Source: Chitinophaga silvatica (GTDB lineage: Bacteria > Bacteroidota > Bacteroidia > Chitinophagales > Chitinophagaceae). Taken from it: a stretch of 64,000 bases of DNA. The notes under the pieces are model-generated. The model was not told the DNA's origin. It saw nothing but the letters and a program-made list of their open reading frames with translations, and searched no databases. Within the stretch, counting starts at the first letter, position 1. Each line of letters opens with the position of its first letter. Positions 1-6,559 of this stretch are shown one piece after another. Location of the stretch: assembly GCF_003419895.1 (NCBI RefSeq), contig NZ_QPMM01000001.1, forward strand, positions 372,001 to 436,000, written 5' to 3'. The position numbers and the translations under genes are program-made.

Positions 1-2
1 CC

Positions 3-443
3 CAGGAAGAGGGAAATGATGACCCCGTATATGTGGTTGATAGTGTGGTTGCCAATAAAGATGCTTTAGAGAAAATGGCACCCGATCAGATCGGGATAAT
101 TACTATTTCCAGAGGCTCAAAGGCTGTGATAAAATACGGTCCTCAGGCAGAAAATGGGGTAGTATATATAGAAACCAAGGTTTTTGCCAGAAACAGGGTA
201 AATAACCTGCTTCGTAAAACTTCAGCTGAGTACGATAAGGCATTTCAGAAATACGGAAATGACAGTAGCTTTTACTTTATAGTAAATACCAAGCCGGTAA
301 CCCCCACTAATGAATCGGCCCTTATGACAGTCGATAATAAAACCTTACGCAGTATTCAGGTGATCTATGCAAAAGAACTGGAAGATAAGTACCGGGTTAC
401 TGGTCATCCGGTTGGAGTAATCATTACCAGTTCGGAAGAATAG
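3..443 (+). CDS. TonB-plug-like protein, C-terminal fragment (runs off the left edge)
   Basis: The reading frame is open from the first bases of the window to a TAG at 441, so only the C-terminal 146 or so residues are seen. The segment DPVYVVDSVV, then a stretch ending in YGPQAENGVVYIETK, follows the pattern of the TonB-dependent receptor plug domain, whose usual end is YGSRAANGVILITTK. A second, weaker plug-like half ends in GVIITSSEE. No beta-barrel follows, so this is not a full receptor. In Bacteroidota such free plug-like domains occur at the ends of M56/BlaR1-type peptidases and carboxypeptidase-like regulatory proteins; which of these it is depends on sequence to the left. Degenerate copies of its last codons follow directly downstream. 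Confidence 0.6.
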   Translation, partial: QEEGNDDPVYVVDSVVANKDALEKMAPDQIGIITISRGSKAVIKYGPQAENGVVYIETKVFARNRVNNLLRKTSAEYDKAFQKYGNDSSFYFIVNTKPVTPTNESALMTVDNKTLRSIQVIYAKELEDKYRVTGHPVGVIITSSEE

Positions 444-588
444 ATTCAAGACTTCAGATAATCATCATTTGTTCGGAGGAATAAATACAATACTTCAGAT
501 ATAAAGCGTATGATCATTACCAGTTCAGAAAAATAGATTCACGACCTCAAATCCAAAGCGTGTGATTATCACCAGTGCGGAAGATTAA
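417..588 (+). repeat. Three degenerate copies of a gene 3' end
   Basis: A 27-bp unit that includes the stop codon occurs at 417-443 (end of the plug-like gene), 510-536 and 562-588. Read in frame the three copies give VIITSSEE-stop, MIITSSEK-stop and VIITSAED-stop. Copies two and three are 52 bp apart and share the preceding codons for KR. The latter two lie in otherwise non-coding DNA, so they look like 3' stubs left by deletion of tandem paralogues. Confidence 0.7.
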
Positions 589-623
589 ATATTTTCCCAT
601 CTTTGCATCTCAATTTACAGCAT

Positions 624-1352
624 ATGAAACTGGATATTCTGGCAATAGCTGTGCACCCCGATGACGTTGAGTTAGGGTGTGCCGGCACATTGATGATACA
701 TGCGCAACAAGGGATGAAGGTAGGGATAGTAGATCTGACAAGAGGTGAATTAGGAACCCGGGGCACCCCTGAACTTCGGTTAAAGGAAGCGGCCGATGCG
801 GCAGAGATTATGGGCGTGAGTGTGAGGGAAAACCTGGGCCTGGCAGATGGGTTCTTCCGCAATGATACTATGGAACAAATGGCCATTATAACTGCCATCA
901 GAAAATACCGCCCTGAAATTGTACTGGCAAATGCGATGGACGACAGGCATCCGGATCATGGCCGGGCAGGTAAACTGATTGCCGACAGTTGTTTTTTAGC
1001 GGGTCTTAGAAAAGTGGTTACCACTGTAGAAGGGCAGGAGCAGGAAGCCTGGCGTCCAAAACAGGTTTACCACTTCATACAGGATCGTTACCACGAGCCA
1101 GATTTTGTAATAGACATTACCCCGGTGATGGAAAAGAAGCTGGAAGCTATCAAGGCATTTAGTTCGCAATTCCTGGCTGCAAAGGATAATGAGCCGCAGA
1201 CCTATATTTCGGGCAGTAGTTTTTTTGATAGTGTGATCTATCGTGCAAAGATGATGGGTAAAATGGTGGGAGTAGAATATGCAGAAGGTTATACCTCCTC
1301 AAAAATGATAGGAATAAGAAGCATGGGGGATTTGATTAATGTAACTACATGA
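624..1352 (+). CDS. bshB1: Bacillithiol biosynthesis deacetylase BshB1 (PIG-L family)
   Basis: A 242-residue zinc-dependent deacetylase of the PIG-L/LmbE family. In bacillithiol synthesis BshB removes the acetyl group from GlcNAc-malate made by BshA, before BshC adds cysteine. The N-terminal metal motif HPDD is at residues 11-14 and the second motif HPDH at 109-112; the length and the TRGELGTRGTPE segment fit the BshB1 branch. The ATG at 624 is preferred because it places MKLDILAIAVHPDD in the usual position; a further upstream start would add seven residues of no recognisable character. The gene stands alone before a strong bidirectional terminator; bshA and bshC are not in the window. Family membership is certain; the bacillithiol role is the standard assignment. 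Confidence 0.9.
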   Translation: MKLDILAIAVHPDDVELGCAGTLMIHAQQGMKVGIVDLTRGELGTRGTPELRLKEAADAAEIMGVSVRENLGLADGFFRNDTMEQMAIITAIRKYRPEIVLANAMDDRHPDHGRAGKLIADSCFLAGLRKVVTTVEGQEQEAWRPKQVYHFIQDRYHEPDFVIDITPVMEKKLEAIKAFSSQFLAAKDNEPQTYISGSSFFDSVIYRAKMMGKMVGVEYAEGYTSSKMIGIRSMGDLINVTT

Positions 1353-1385
1353 TCTGCAATATTATAATGCAGGTTTCAAAACATA

Positions 1386-1421
1386 AAAAAAGGACTGACG
1401 ATAACCGTCAGTCCTTTAATA
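1386..1421. terminator. Bidirectional intrinsic terminator
   Basis: Perfect 12-bp stem (AAAGGACTGACG paired with 1406-1417) and a 5-nt loop. An A run on the left and a T-rich stretch on the right mean it can work on both strands, ending bshB1 on the plus strand and the small minus-strand gene at 1492-1617. Confidence 0.85.
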
Positions 1422-1491
1422 TTTTATAAGCATGCGAACATCCTGCCCCGTTGGGGAGCTTTCCGGAACGGTCTGCAGGACCCGCTAAACA

Positions 1492-1617
1492 CTAAATGAA
1501 TAGATCTTTTGTAGCGTCGAATTCATCGTGTTTGATGATGCTGTTTTTAATAAACGGAATCAAAGCAAGTCCAATCGTGATAACAACTAAGAAAAAGTAC
1601 TTTTTTTTCATATCCAT
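1492..1617 (-). CDS. Small single-pass membrane peptide, 41 aa
   Basis: Reading the minus strand from an ATG at 1617 gives 41 residues starting MDMKKKYFFLVVITIGLALI and ending in ATKDLFI. A lysine cluster precedes one hydrophobic segment (about residues 7-23), and a charged tail follows. A second ATG two codons later (1611) is equally likely. It faces the bidirectional terminator at 1386-1421, which supports a real transcript. No family is recognised; it could be a small inner-membrane protein or a chance frame. Confidence 0.4.
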   Translation of the reverse strand: MDMKKKYFFLVVITIGLALIPFIKNSIIKHDEFDATKDLFI

Positions 1618-1803
1618 GCGATTTATAATTAAACACCACTTATATAACTAAATAGCGTGCCAAAAAGTTACAGAAATGGCATAAAAATGTTAACTCATCA
1701 TAAATTTTTTTTCATTATCATCCCCGAATCTACTCGTTTTAGCTGCAGTAGTAACGGGAAAGCAGATATATAGAGAATCTCAATGCCATATTCTTAAAAT
1801 CTA

Positions 1804-1835
1804 TTTGATTAGTATAGAATGTAATGTGATCTTTG
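1804..1835 (+). promoter_or_regulatory. Bacteroidota-type promoter of the peroxiredoxin gene
   Basis: TTTG at 1804-1807, exactly 20 bp of spacer, then GATCTTTG at 1828-1835. This matches the Bacteroidota housekeeping consensus TTTG-N19-21-TAnnTTTG except for the first base of the downstream box. It lies about 57 bp before the ATG at 1892. Confidence 0.6.
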
Positions 1836-1891
1836 CGGCGTCAAAACCAACAAATCAGATTGTCTGTAAATCAAAAAGAGATATATTTTTT

Positions 1892-2446
1892 ATGAAAAAT
1901 GTCATTTTATCCGTAGGATCAGAGTTTCCGGAATTCAAGAAAACTTCTGTAGTATCAATCGAAAAAGGTAAGGAATTTTATGAGCTGTCTTCAGAAGAAC
2001 TGAAAAACTCTGGAAAATGGATGGTAATGTTCTGGTGGCCTAAGGATTTCACTTTTGTTTGCCCTACTGAAATCGCTGAATTTAACAAGCATGCACAGGA
2101 TTTTGCTGACCGTGATGCTGTATTGATCGGAGCATCAACCGACAGCGAATTCGTTCACGCTGCATGGAGAAGAGATCACGAAGATCTGCGTAACCTACAA
2201 TTCCCAATGCTGGCAGATACTTCTAAATCATTAGCAACTGAATTGGGTATTCTGGAAGCAAACGAAAAAGTAGCTTACCGTGCTACTTACATCGTAGATC
2301 CTCAGGGTATTGTTCGTTGGGTATCTCTGTATGATTTGTCTGTTGGTCGTAGTGTGAAAGAAGTACTGCGTGTACTGGATGCATTACAAACAGATGAACT
2401 GTGCCCATGTAACTGGAACAAAGGCGAAGCTACCTTGACTGCTTAA
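1892..2446 (+). CDS. Peroxiredoxin, AhpC/TSA (typical 2-Cys) family
   Basis: A 184-residue cytosolic thiol peroxidase that reduces hydrogen peroxide and organic hydroperoxides. The peroxidatic cysteine is C57 in the segment KDFTFVCPTE; the C-terminal resolving region is ELCPCNW with cysteines at 171 and 173. The doublet CPC, instead of a single resolving cysteine, resembles AhpE/AhpC forms paired with AhpD. The ATG at 1892 is chosen because it gives the normal AhpC N-terminus and lies downstream of the promoter at 1804-1835; the frame is open further upstream but would overlap that promoter. The next gene, 82 bp downstream, is an AhpD-like protein that could be its reductant, with a hairpin between them. 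Confidence 0.92.
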   Translation: MKNVILSVGSEFPEFKKTSVVSIEKGKEFYELSSEELKNSGKWMVMFWWPKDFTFVCPTEIAEFNKHAQDFADRDAVLIGASTDSEFVHAAWRRDHEDLRNLQFPMLADTSKSLATELGILEANEKVAYRATYIVDPQGIVRWVSLYDLSVGRSVKEVLRVLDALQTDELCPCNWNKGEATLTA

Positions 2447-2471
2447 TTTATTGATAACATCATTTAATACG

Positions 2472-2499
2472 GGGATGCTGGTTATGAATCTGGCATCCC
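2472..2499 (+). terminator. Intercistronic hairpin between the peroxiredoxin and AhpD-like genes
   Basis: GGGATGC at 2472-2478 pairs with GCATCCC at 2493-2499 over a 14-nt loop, with extra pairing possible inside. No clean T tract follows directly, so it may be a weak terminator or a stabilising hairpin that makes the peroxiredoxin message more abundant than the downstream one. Confidence 0.45.
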
Positions 2500-2527
2500 T
2501 GTATTCTAAATACAATATAAGTTTTAT

Positions 2528-3115
2528 ATGTTTGCAACAACAAATCAGGATACTGCGGCTCAGCTTATGGAAGCAGTAGGGTTAACAGGTGCTCAGGTAT
2601 CCACCAGGCTTCAATCTTTGGTGAATGTAGATGCACGTTATCTGAAGGATCTGAAGATTAATGTATCGAATTCACTGGCTGCTGCGACTTTAAGTAAGAA
2701 AGAAGCGTATTTAATTGGTCTGGCGGTTGCAGTTAACGAAAAGAATAGTATTTTACAGGATTCGTTTGAAAAGCTGGCAATACAGGAAGGTGCGAATGAA
2801 AAAGAGGTAGCTGAAGTGATTAGCTGTACTTCTCTGATGAATGCCAACAACGTATATTATCGTTTCAGGCACTTTGTAAATAAGGAATTTTATACAGCTA
2901 CGCCGGCTGGTATTCGTATGAGTATTATGGCGAATCCGGTAACAGGGAAAGAGTTTTTTGAACTGTTGAGTTTAGTGATTTCTGCACTGAATGGTTGTGA
3001 GATGTGTGTAACTTCCCATGAGGAAGCAGTGGTAAAGCATGGTACGGAGCCACAACGGGTGTTGGAAGCAGTGAGATTGGGAGCTGTTTTGCGTAGTTTA
3101 ATTGTTTTGTTATAA
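2528..3115 (+). CDS. AhpD-like / carboxymuconolactone decarboxylase family protein
   Basis: A 195-residue helical protein of the CMD/AhpD family. The redox motif E-x-x-x-C-x-x-C-x-x-x-H is present: C157 and C160 with H164 in NGCEMCVTSHEEAV, and an acidic residue at 145 just upstream. AhpD proteins relay electrons from a lipoyl carrier to AhpC in alkyl hydroperoxide reductase systems, and the position directly after an AhpC-family peroxiredoxin fits this job. The length is close to that of AhpD (about 175-180 residues). The physiological electron donor is unknown. Confidence 0.82.
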   Translation: MFATTNQDTAAQLMEAVGLTGAQVSTRLQSLVNVDARYLKDLKINVSNSLAAATLSKKEAYLIGLAVAVNEKNSILQDSFEKLAIQEGANEKEVAEVISCTSLMNANNVYYRFRHFVNKEFYTATPAGIRMSIMANPVTGKEFFELLSLVISALNGCEMCVTSHEEAVVKHGTEPQRVLEAVRLGAVLRSLIVLL

Positions 3116-3149
3116 AAATAAAGAAAGTGGACAGATGCAAAATTTGTCC

Positions 3150-3167
3150 GATAATCAATTGATTATC
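3150..3167. promoter_or_regulatory. 18-bp perfect palindrome upstream of rpmB
   Basis: GATAATCAATTGATTATC reads the same on both strands. It is AT-rich, lies between the AhpD-like gene and the rpmB promoter about 86 bp away, and could be an operator. It has no T tract and is not a terminator. Function unknown. Confidence 0.35.
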
Positions 3168-3252
3168 AATAATTTGCCTTGTGTTCACTTATTTAGTAGG
3201 GGCCTTTATCAAAAGGTTTAGACCTACTTGTGAATAAATTCATTTAATAATA

Positions 3253-3284
3253 TTTGCAAAATCCATAAAATAGTTGGACTTTTG
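3253..3284 (+). promoter_or_regulatory. Bacteroidota-type promoter of the rpmB operon
   Basis: TTTG at 3253-3256, 20-bp spacer, GACTTTTG at 3277-3284. This matches TTTG-N20-TAnnTTTG apart from one base and lies 20 bp upstream of the rpmB ATG, giving a very short leader. Confidence 0.6.
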
Positions 3285-3304
3285 CATTCCTAAATTTTTA
3301 GATC

Positions 3305-3541
3305 ATGGCAAGAGTATGTCAGGTGACAGGAAAGAAGCCGATTACAGGTCACCATGTTTCCTTCTCCAACATTAAGACTAACAGAAGGTTTCTTCCTAAT
3401 CTGCAAAAGAAACGTTTTTTCCTGGCAGAAGAAGACAAATGGATAACATTGAAGGTATCTGCTGATGGATTAAGAACCATCAACAAGAGAGGTTTGTACG
3501 CAGTTGTGAAGGAATTGCGTGCTGCTGGTCAGGAAATTTAA
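3305..3541 (+). CDS. rpmB: 50S ribosomal protein L28 (bL28)
   Basis: A 78-residue basic protein of the large ribosomal subunit. [12 protein letters not shown] at the N-terminus and the following [19 protein letters not shown] are diagnostic of L28, and the length is normal. The zinc-ribbon cysteines found in some L28 proteins are not present as pairs, so this is a C-minus-like form. It is the first gene of rpmB-rpmG-DUF4295-ftsY, a conserved order in Bacteroidota, with 30 bp to rpmG. Confidence 0.97.
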   Translation: MARVCQVTGKKPITGHHVSFSNIKTNRRFLPNLQKKRFFLAEEDKWITLKVSADGLRTINKRGLYAVVKELRAAGQEI

Positions 3542-3571
3542 TTCACAGACTCACTTAATTTGTAATACACA

Positions 3572-3754
3572 ATGGCAAAAAAAGGTAATAGAGTACAGGT
3601 GATCCTGGAGTGCACTGAGCACAAGGCTACTGGTCTTGCTGGCACTTCACGTTACATTACTACTAAGAACAAGAAGAATACTCCAGAACGTATGGAGCTG
3701 AGTAAGTACAATCCTATCTTAAGGAAAGTAACTGTTCACAAAGAAATTAAATAA
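3572..3754 (+). CDS. rpmG: 50S ribosomal protein L33 (bL33)
   Basis: A 60-residue large-subunit protein with the L33 signature: [17 protein letters not shown], the segment [21 protein letters not shown], and a C-terminal VTVHKEIK. Only one cysteine is present, so it is a zinc-free (C-minus) form. It is cotranscribed with rpmB. Confidence 0.97.
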   Translation: MAKKGNRVQVILECTEHKATGLAGTSRYITTKNKKNTPERMELSKYNPILRKVTVHKEIK

Positions 3755-3825
3755 TAATTGTTGGTGGTGGTGGCTGATATGCAATACAGCCATATAGCCA
3801 TTATTCCATAAAAAACAATACTACA

Positions 3826-3999
3826 ATGGCAAAAGCAGCTTCAAAGAACTCGAAAGTAAAAGATGCTAAAGCAGCAGCTGAATCAAAAGTATGGACTAAA
3901 GTTATCAGAGCCGTTCGCTCTCCTAAAACTGGTGCCTACACTTTTAAAGAAGCTATCGTGCACAAAGACAAAGTTCTTGATCACGTAAACCAGAAGTAA
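3826..3999 (+). CDS. DUF4295 family protein, probable Bacteroidota-specific ribosomal protein
   Basis: A 57-residue, very basic protein starting MAKAASKNSKVKDAK and ending VLDHVNQK, with VWTKVIRAVRSPKTGAY in the middle. This matches DUF4295, a short family almost always found next to rpmG in Bacteroidota. From memory, a Bacteroidota-specific large-subunit protein seen in the Flavobacterium johnsoniae ribosome was named bL38 and may be this family; I am only moderately sure of that link. It is followed within 25 bp by a strong terminator that closes the operon. Confidence 0.85.
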   Translation: MAKAASKNSKVKDAKAAAESKVWTKVIRAVRSPKTGAYTFKEAIVHKDKVLDHVNQK

Positions 4000-4023
4000 T
4001 TCGGCTTTACTAAATTATATTAT

Positions 4024-4056
4024 AAAAGCTGTCTCTATTCAATAGAGACAGCTTTT
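4024..4056 (+). terminator. Intrinsic terminator of the rpmB-rpmG-DUF4295 operon
   Basis: AAAAGCTGTCTCTATT at 4024-4039 pairs with its full complement at 4041-4056 around a single central base, so the innermost pairs must open to form the loop. The right arm ends in a T run. It separates the ribosomal genes from ftsY. Confidence 0.85.
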
Positions 4057-4063
4057 TGCGTTT

Positions 4064-4231
4064 GTTGCTCGCAAAGAAATAAAGGAAGCAAAGATGCATA
4101 AGTTTTTTGTTTTTGTTTAGAGAGCAAGAAGTTTTTCGCATTAGCTAAAGCTAAGGAAGTCCTTTATAATGATTCTTTAAAACAGCCTGTTTCTAATGCT
4201 TCTTTGCCCCCTTTCCTCCTTAGCGAGCAAC
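4064..4231. repeat. Palindromic interspersed element, diverged copy 1
   Basis: About 168 bp whose ends are inverted repeats: the left end reads GTTGCTCGCAAAG and the right end is the complement form ending TAGCGAGCAAC, with GCAAAG / CTTTGCC further in. The arms resemble those at 9777-10006 and 42309-42530 (CTCGCAAAG, then a GGxGCAAAG motif, then TTTTTGTTTT) but are more diverged. It fills the gap between the rpmG operon terminator and ftsY. Confidence 0.55.
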
Positions 4232-4287
4232 ATTTAACACAAAAGGCGTATTTTAGCACCCTATTATAAGGTGCAATAAATTTTATT

Positions 4288-5250
4288 ATGAGCTTTTTCA
4301 ACAAACTATTTTCCAGGGAAAAGAAAGAAAATCTGGACCAGGGCTTACAAAAGACAAAAGAAAGTTTCCTGAGCAAAATAGGTCGAGCTATCGCCGGTAA
4401 GTCCACCGTCGATACAGAAGTGCTCGATAACCTCGAAGAAGCCTTAGTTTCGGCCGATGTAGGTGTGGATACGACAGTTAAGATAATAGACCGTATCGAA
4501 CAACGAGTTTCTAAAGATAAATATCTGGGAACCAGCGAATTGAACAGGATACTGCAAGAAGAAATTGCAGCACTGCTCGTAGATGCCCCAGATAGTGGAT
4601 ACCGCGATTTTGATGTTCCGGCAGGCAAAAAACCTTATGTTATTATGGTGGTAGGCGTGAATGGTGTAGGTAAAACTACTACCATCGGTAAATTAGCCTA
4701 CAACTTCAAAAAAGCCGGTAAATCCGTTATGCTTGGTGCTGCCGATACTTTCAGAGCCGCAGCGGTAGATCAGCTGACCATCTGGAGTGAAAGGGTAGGA
4801 GTGCCAATCGTAAAACAGCAAATGGGCTCCGATCCTGGTGCCGTTGCTTTTGATACAGTTCAGAGTGGTGCCGCCAAAGATGTAGATGTAATCATTATCG
4901 ATACAGCGGGCCGTTTACATAATAAACTCCACCTGATGGATGAGCTGGGCAAAATAAAAAGAGTAATGAAGAAAGTGATTCCTGATGCTCCACATGAGGT
5001 TTTACTGGTGCTGGATGGCTCTACCGGACAAAATGCATTGGAACAAGCTCGTCAGTTTACCGCTACTACTGAAGTAACTGCCCTGGCAATTACTAAATTA
5101 GATGGTACAGCGAAAGGCGGAGTGGTTTTGGCCATCGCAAATCAATTCAGGATTCCTGTAAAATATATCGGAATCGGAGAAAAAATGGAAGATTTACAAG
5201 TCTTTAATAAAGAAGCTTTTGTAGAATCTCTCTTTAGTGCAAATGCTTGA
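4288..5250 (+). CDS. ftsY: Signal recognition particle receptor FtsY
   Basis: A 320-residue SRP GTPase that docks ribosome-SRP complexes at the inner membrane. The NG domain is complete: G1 loop GVNGVGKT at 123-130, DTFRAAA at about 153-159, G3 DTAGR at 205-209, and G4 TKLDGTAKGG at 269-278. The acidic A domain found in E. coli is missing, as is normal in Bacteroidota; instead a short basic and amphipathic N-terminus (MSFFNKLFSREKKE) probably serves as the membrane-targeting helix. It follows the ribosomal gene block and has its own terminator at 5332. Confidence 0.97.
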   Translation: MSFFNKLFSREKKENLDQGLQKTKESFLSKIGRAIAGKSTVDTEVLDNLEEALVSADVGVDTTVKIIDRIEQRVSKDKYLGTSELNRILQEEIAALLVDAPDSGYRDFDVPAGKKPYVIMVVGVNGVGKTTTIGKLAYNFKKAGKSVMLGAADTFRAAAVDQLTIWSERVGVPIVKQQMGSDPGAVAFDTVQSGAAKDVDVIIIDTAGRLHNKLHLMDELGKIKRVMKKVIPDAPHEVLLVLDGSTGQNALEQARQFTATTEVTALAITKLDGTAKGGVVLAIANQFRIPVKYIGIGEKMEDLQVFNKEAFVESLFSANA

Positions 5251-5331
5251 TTATTAGTGTAGTTACAATATATTAACTGCAATAAAAATTCAAAACTGTT
5301 TGAAATTTTACTTTAAGTATTTTTCAATATA

Positions 5332-5363
5332 TCGGGCTCCTTTTTGGGAGCCCGAATTTTTTT
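5332..5363 (+). terminator. Intrinsic terminator after ftsY
   Basis: TCGGGCTCC at 5332-5340 pairs with GGAGCCCGA at 5347-5355 over a 6-nt loop, followed by seven or more T residues. Confidence 0.9.
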
Positions 5364-5474
5364 ACCAACATTCACCCCATTTCTTTGTTCTTATAGATAT
5401 TATTATCACTGCATTATTTTTTACATTTGATTAATTGTTCCCTTTTTGTACCCTTTTAACCAATTCGTTAGTTT

Positions 5475-6356
5475 ATGATTATACAGCATATAGATCGAGT
5501 TGAAGAAATAACACCCGCCGAATTTAAGAAACACTACTACACCCCACGTAAGCCTGTAATCATCTCCGCTAAAGGCCTTAGCAAAAATTGGCCGGCTTAT
5601 GAAAAGTGGACCTGGGATTATTTTAAATCTATTGTAGGAGAACAAACTGTAGGGGTGTACAATAATGAAAGAGCCGGAGCTAATACACTGGTAAATGGCG
5701 CCGATGACTACATCACCTTCGGAGAATATCTGGATATGGTGAAAACCGGTCCTGTTGCCCTTAGAATTTTCTTATTCAATATCTTTCAGCATGCACCGCA
5801 ACTGGTGGAAGATTTCAGCTGGCCCGACTTTTATGCAAAAGGCCTTTTGAAAAAATATCCAATGTTATTCGTTGGGGGAGCTGGTTCAATTGCTCATATG
5901 CATTACGATATTGATTTATCACATATCTTCCATACACAGTTTATCGGACGTAAACGCGTATTATTATTTGAAAACAAACAATCGCCCTACATTTACAGAA
6001 TGCCATTTACGGTAGAGAGCGCTGCCAACTTTGTAAACTGGAGCGAAAATCTGGATACCGAACAATATCCGGCATTAAAACATGCAAAAGGATATACCAC
6101 CATTCTCGAACATGGCGATACCATGTTTATGCCGGGAGGGTATTGGCATCATATGGAATATATGGACGGAGGATTTGCCATGAGTCTTCGTGCCCTGGAT
6201 TCTTCACTAATGGGAAAATTAAACGGCCTCTATCATATAGTTGGATTAAGAGGAATGAATAATCTCCTTATTAAAATGGCGCCAGTTTGGTGGTACCATT
6301 ATAAAAGAAAAGTGGCCAAACAACGGGCAGATAAGCTAATCGCGCAATTGAAATAA
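5475..6356 (+). CDS. Cupin-like (JmjC/Cupin_8) Fe(II)/2-oxoglutarate-type oxygenase
   Basis: A 293-residue protein of the cupin_8/JmjC-like fold. The iron-binding triad can be placed: H143-x-D145 in AHMHYDID and a distal histidine H225 or H226 in PGGYWHHMEY; a lysine/arginine pair at 160-161 may bind 2-oxoglutarate. Relatives hydroxylate side chains of ribosomal or other proteins (for example YcfD), but the substrate here is unknown. The start ATG at 5475 gives MIIQHIDRVEEITPAEF, typical of the family. It sits alone between ftsY and rimO, which suggests, without proving, a link to translation. Confidence 0.8.
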   Translation: MIIQHIDRVEEITPAEFKKHYYTPRKPVIISAKGLSKNWPAYEKWTWDYFKSIVGEQTVGVYNNERAGANTLVNGADDYITFGEYLDMVKTGPVALRIFLFNIFQHAPQLVEDFSWPDFYAKGLLKKYPMLFVGGAGSIAHMHYDIDLSHIFHTQFIGRKRVLLFENKQSPYIYRMPFTVESAANFVNWSENLDTEQYPALKHAKGYTTILEHGDTMFMPGGYWHHMEYMDGGFAMSLRALDSSLMGKLNGLYHIVGLRGMNNLLIKMAPVWWYHYKRKVAKQRADKLIAQLK

Positions 6357-6360
6357 TTTT

Positions 6361-6395
6361 TATGCTAAGTGGCTATTATGCAGTCACTTAGCATA
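6361..6395 (+). terminator. Hairpin after the cupin-like gene
   Basis: TATGCTAAGTG at 6361-6371 pairs perfectly with 6385-6395 over a 13-nt loop, followed only by AAATTT. It starts four bases after the stop codon; a probable weak terminator. Confidence 0.55.
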
Positions 6396-6421
6396 AATTT
6401 CTAATTATCAATTCTTTTTGC

Positions 6422-6429
6422 TACCTTTG
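6422..6429 (+). promoter_or_regulatory. Promoter box upstream of rimO
   Basis: TACCTTTG fits the Bacteroidota -7 box TAnnTTTG exactly; the bases 20 bp upstream are TTTC, one mismatch from TTTG. Transcription from here would leave a leader of about 125 nt before the rimO start, including the 8-bp stem hairpin at 6525-6542. Confidence 0.45.
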
Positions 6430-6524
6430 CACCTTCCTTATTTCAACCCCCACTAAGACTCAAGTCACATACAGTAAGTCTGCTGTAAAAATTACAATCA
6501 GTGTCTGGGTGTCTTCGTGGCGGT

Positions 6525-6542
6525 AGCAGTTCAGGAACTGCT
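6525..6542 (+). promoter_or_regulatory. Leader hairpin before the rimO TTG start
   Basis: AGCAGTTC and GAACTGCT form a perfect 8-bp stem with a 2-nt spacer (the inner pairs must open), ending 17 bp before the TTG at 6560. It may influence translation start. Confidence 0.35.
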
Positions 6543-6559
6543 GTTAAAAACATTCGCGC

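Noticed and set aside
569..898. Minus-strand frame opposite bshB1, and many similar frames opposite the large genes (for example 2638-2850, 9061-9276, 41566-41955)
   Set aside because: They are shadows of real genes on the other strand: no family, poor codon use and no start context.
1805..1891. Extended start of the peroxiredoxin (29 extra residues)
   Set aside because: The extension overlaps the promoter boxes at 1804-1835 and does not resemble the family; the ATG at 1892 gives the standard N-terminus.
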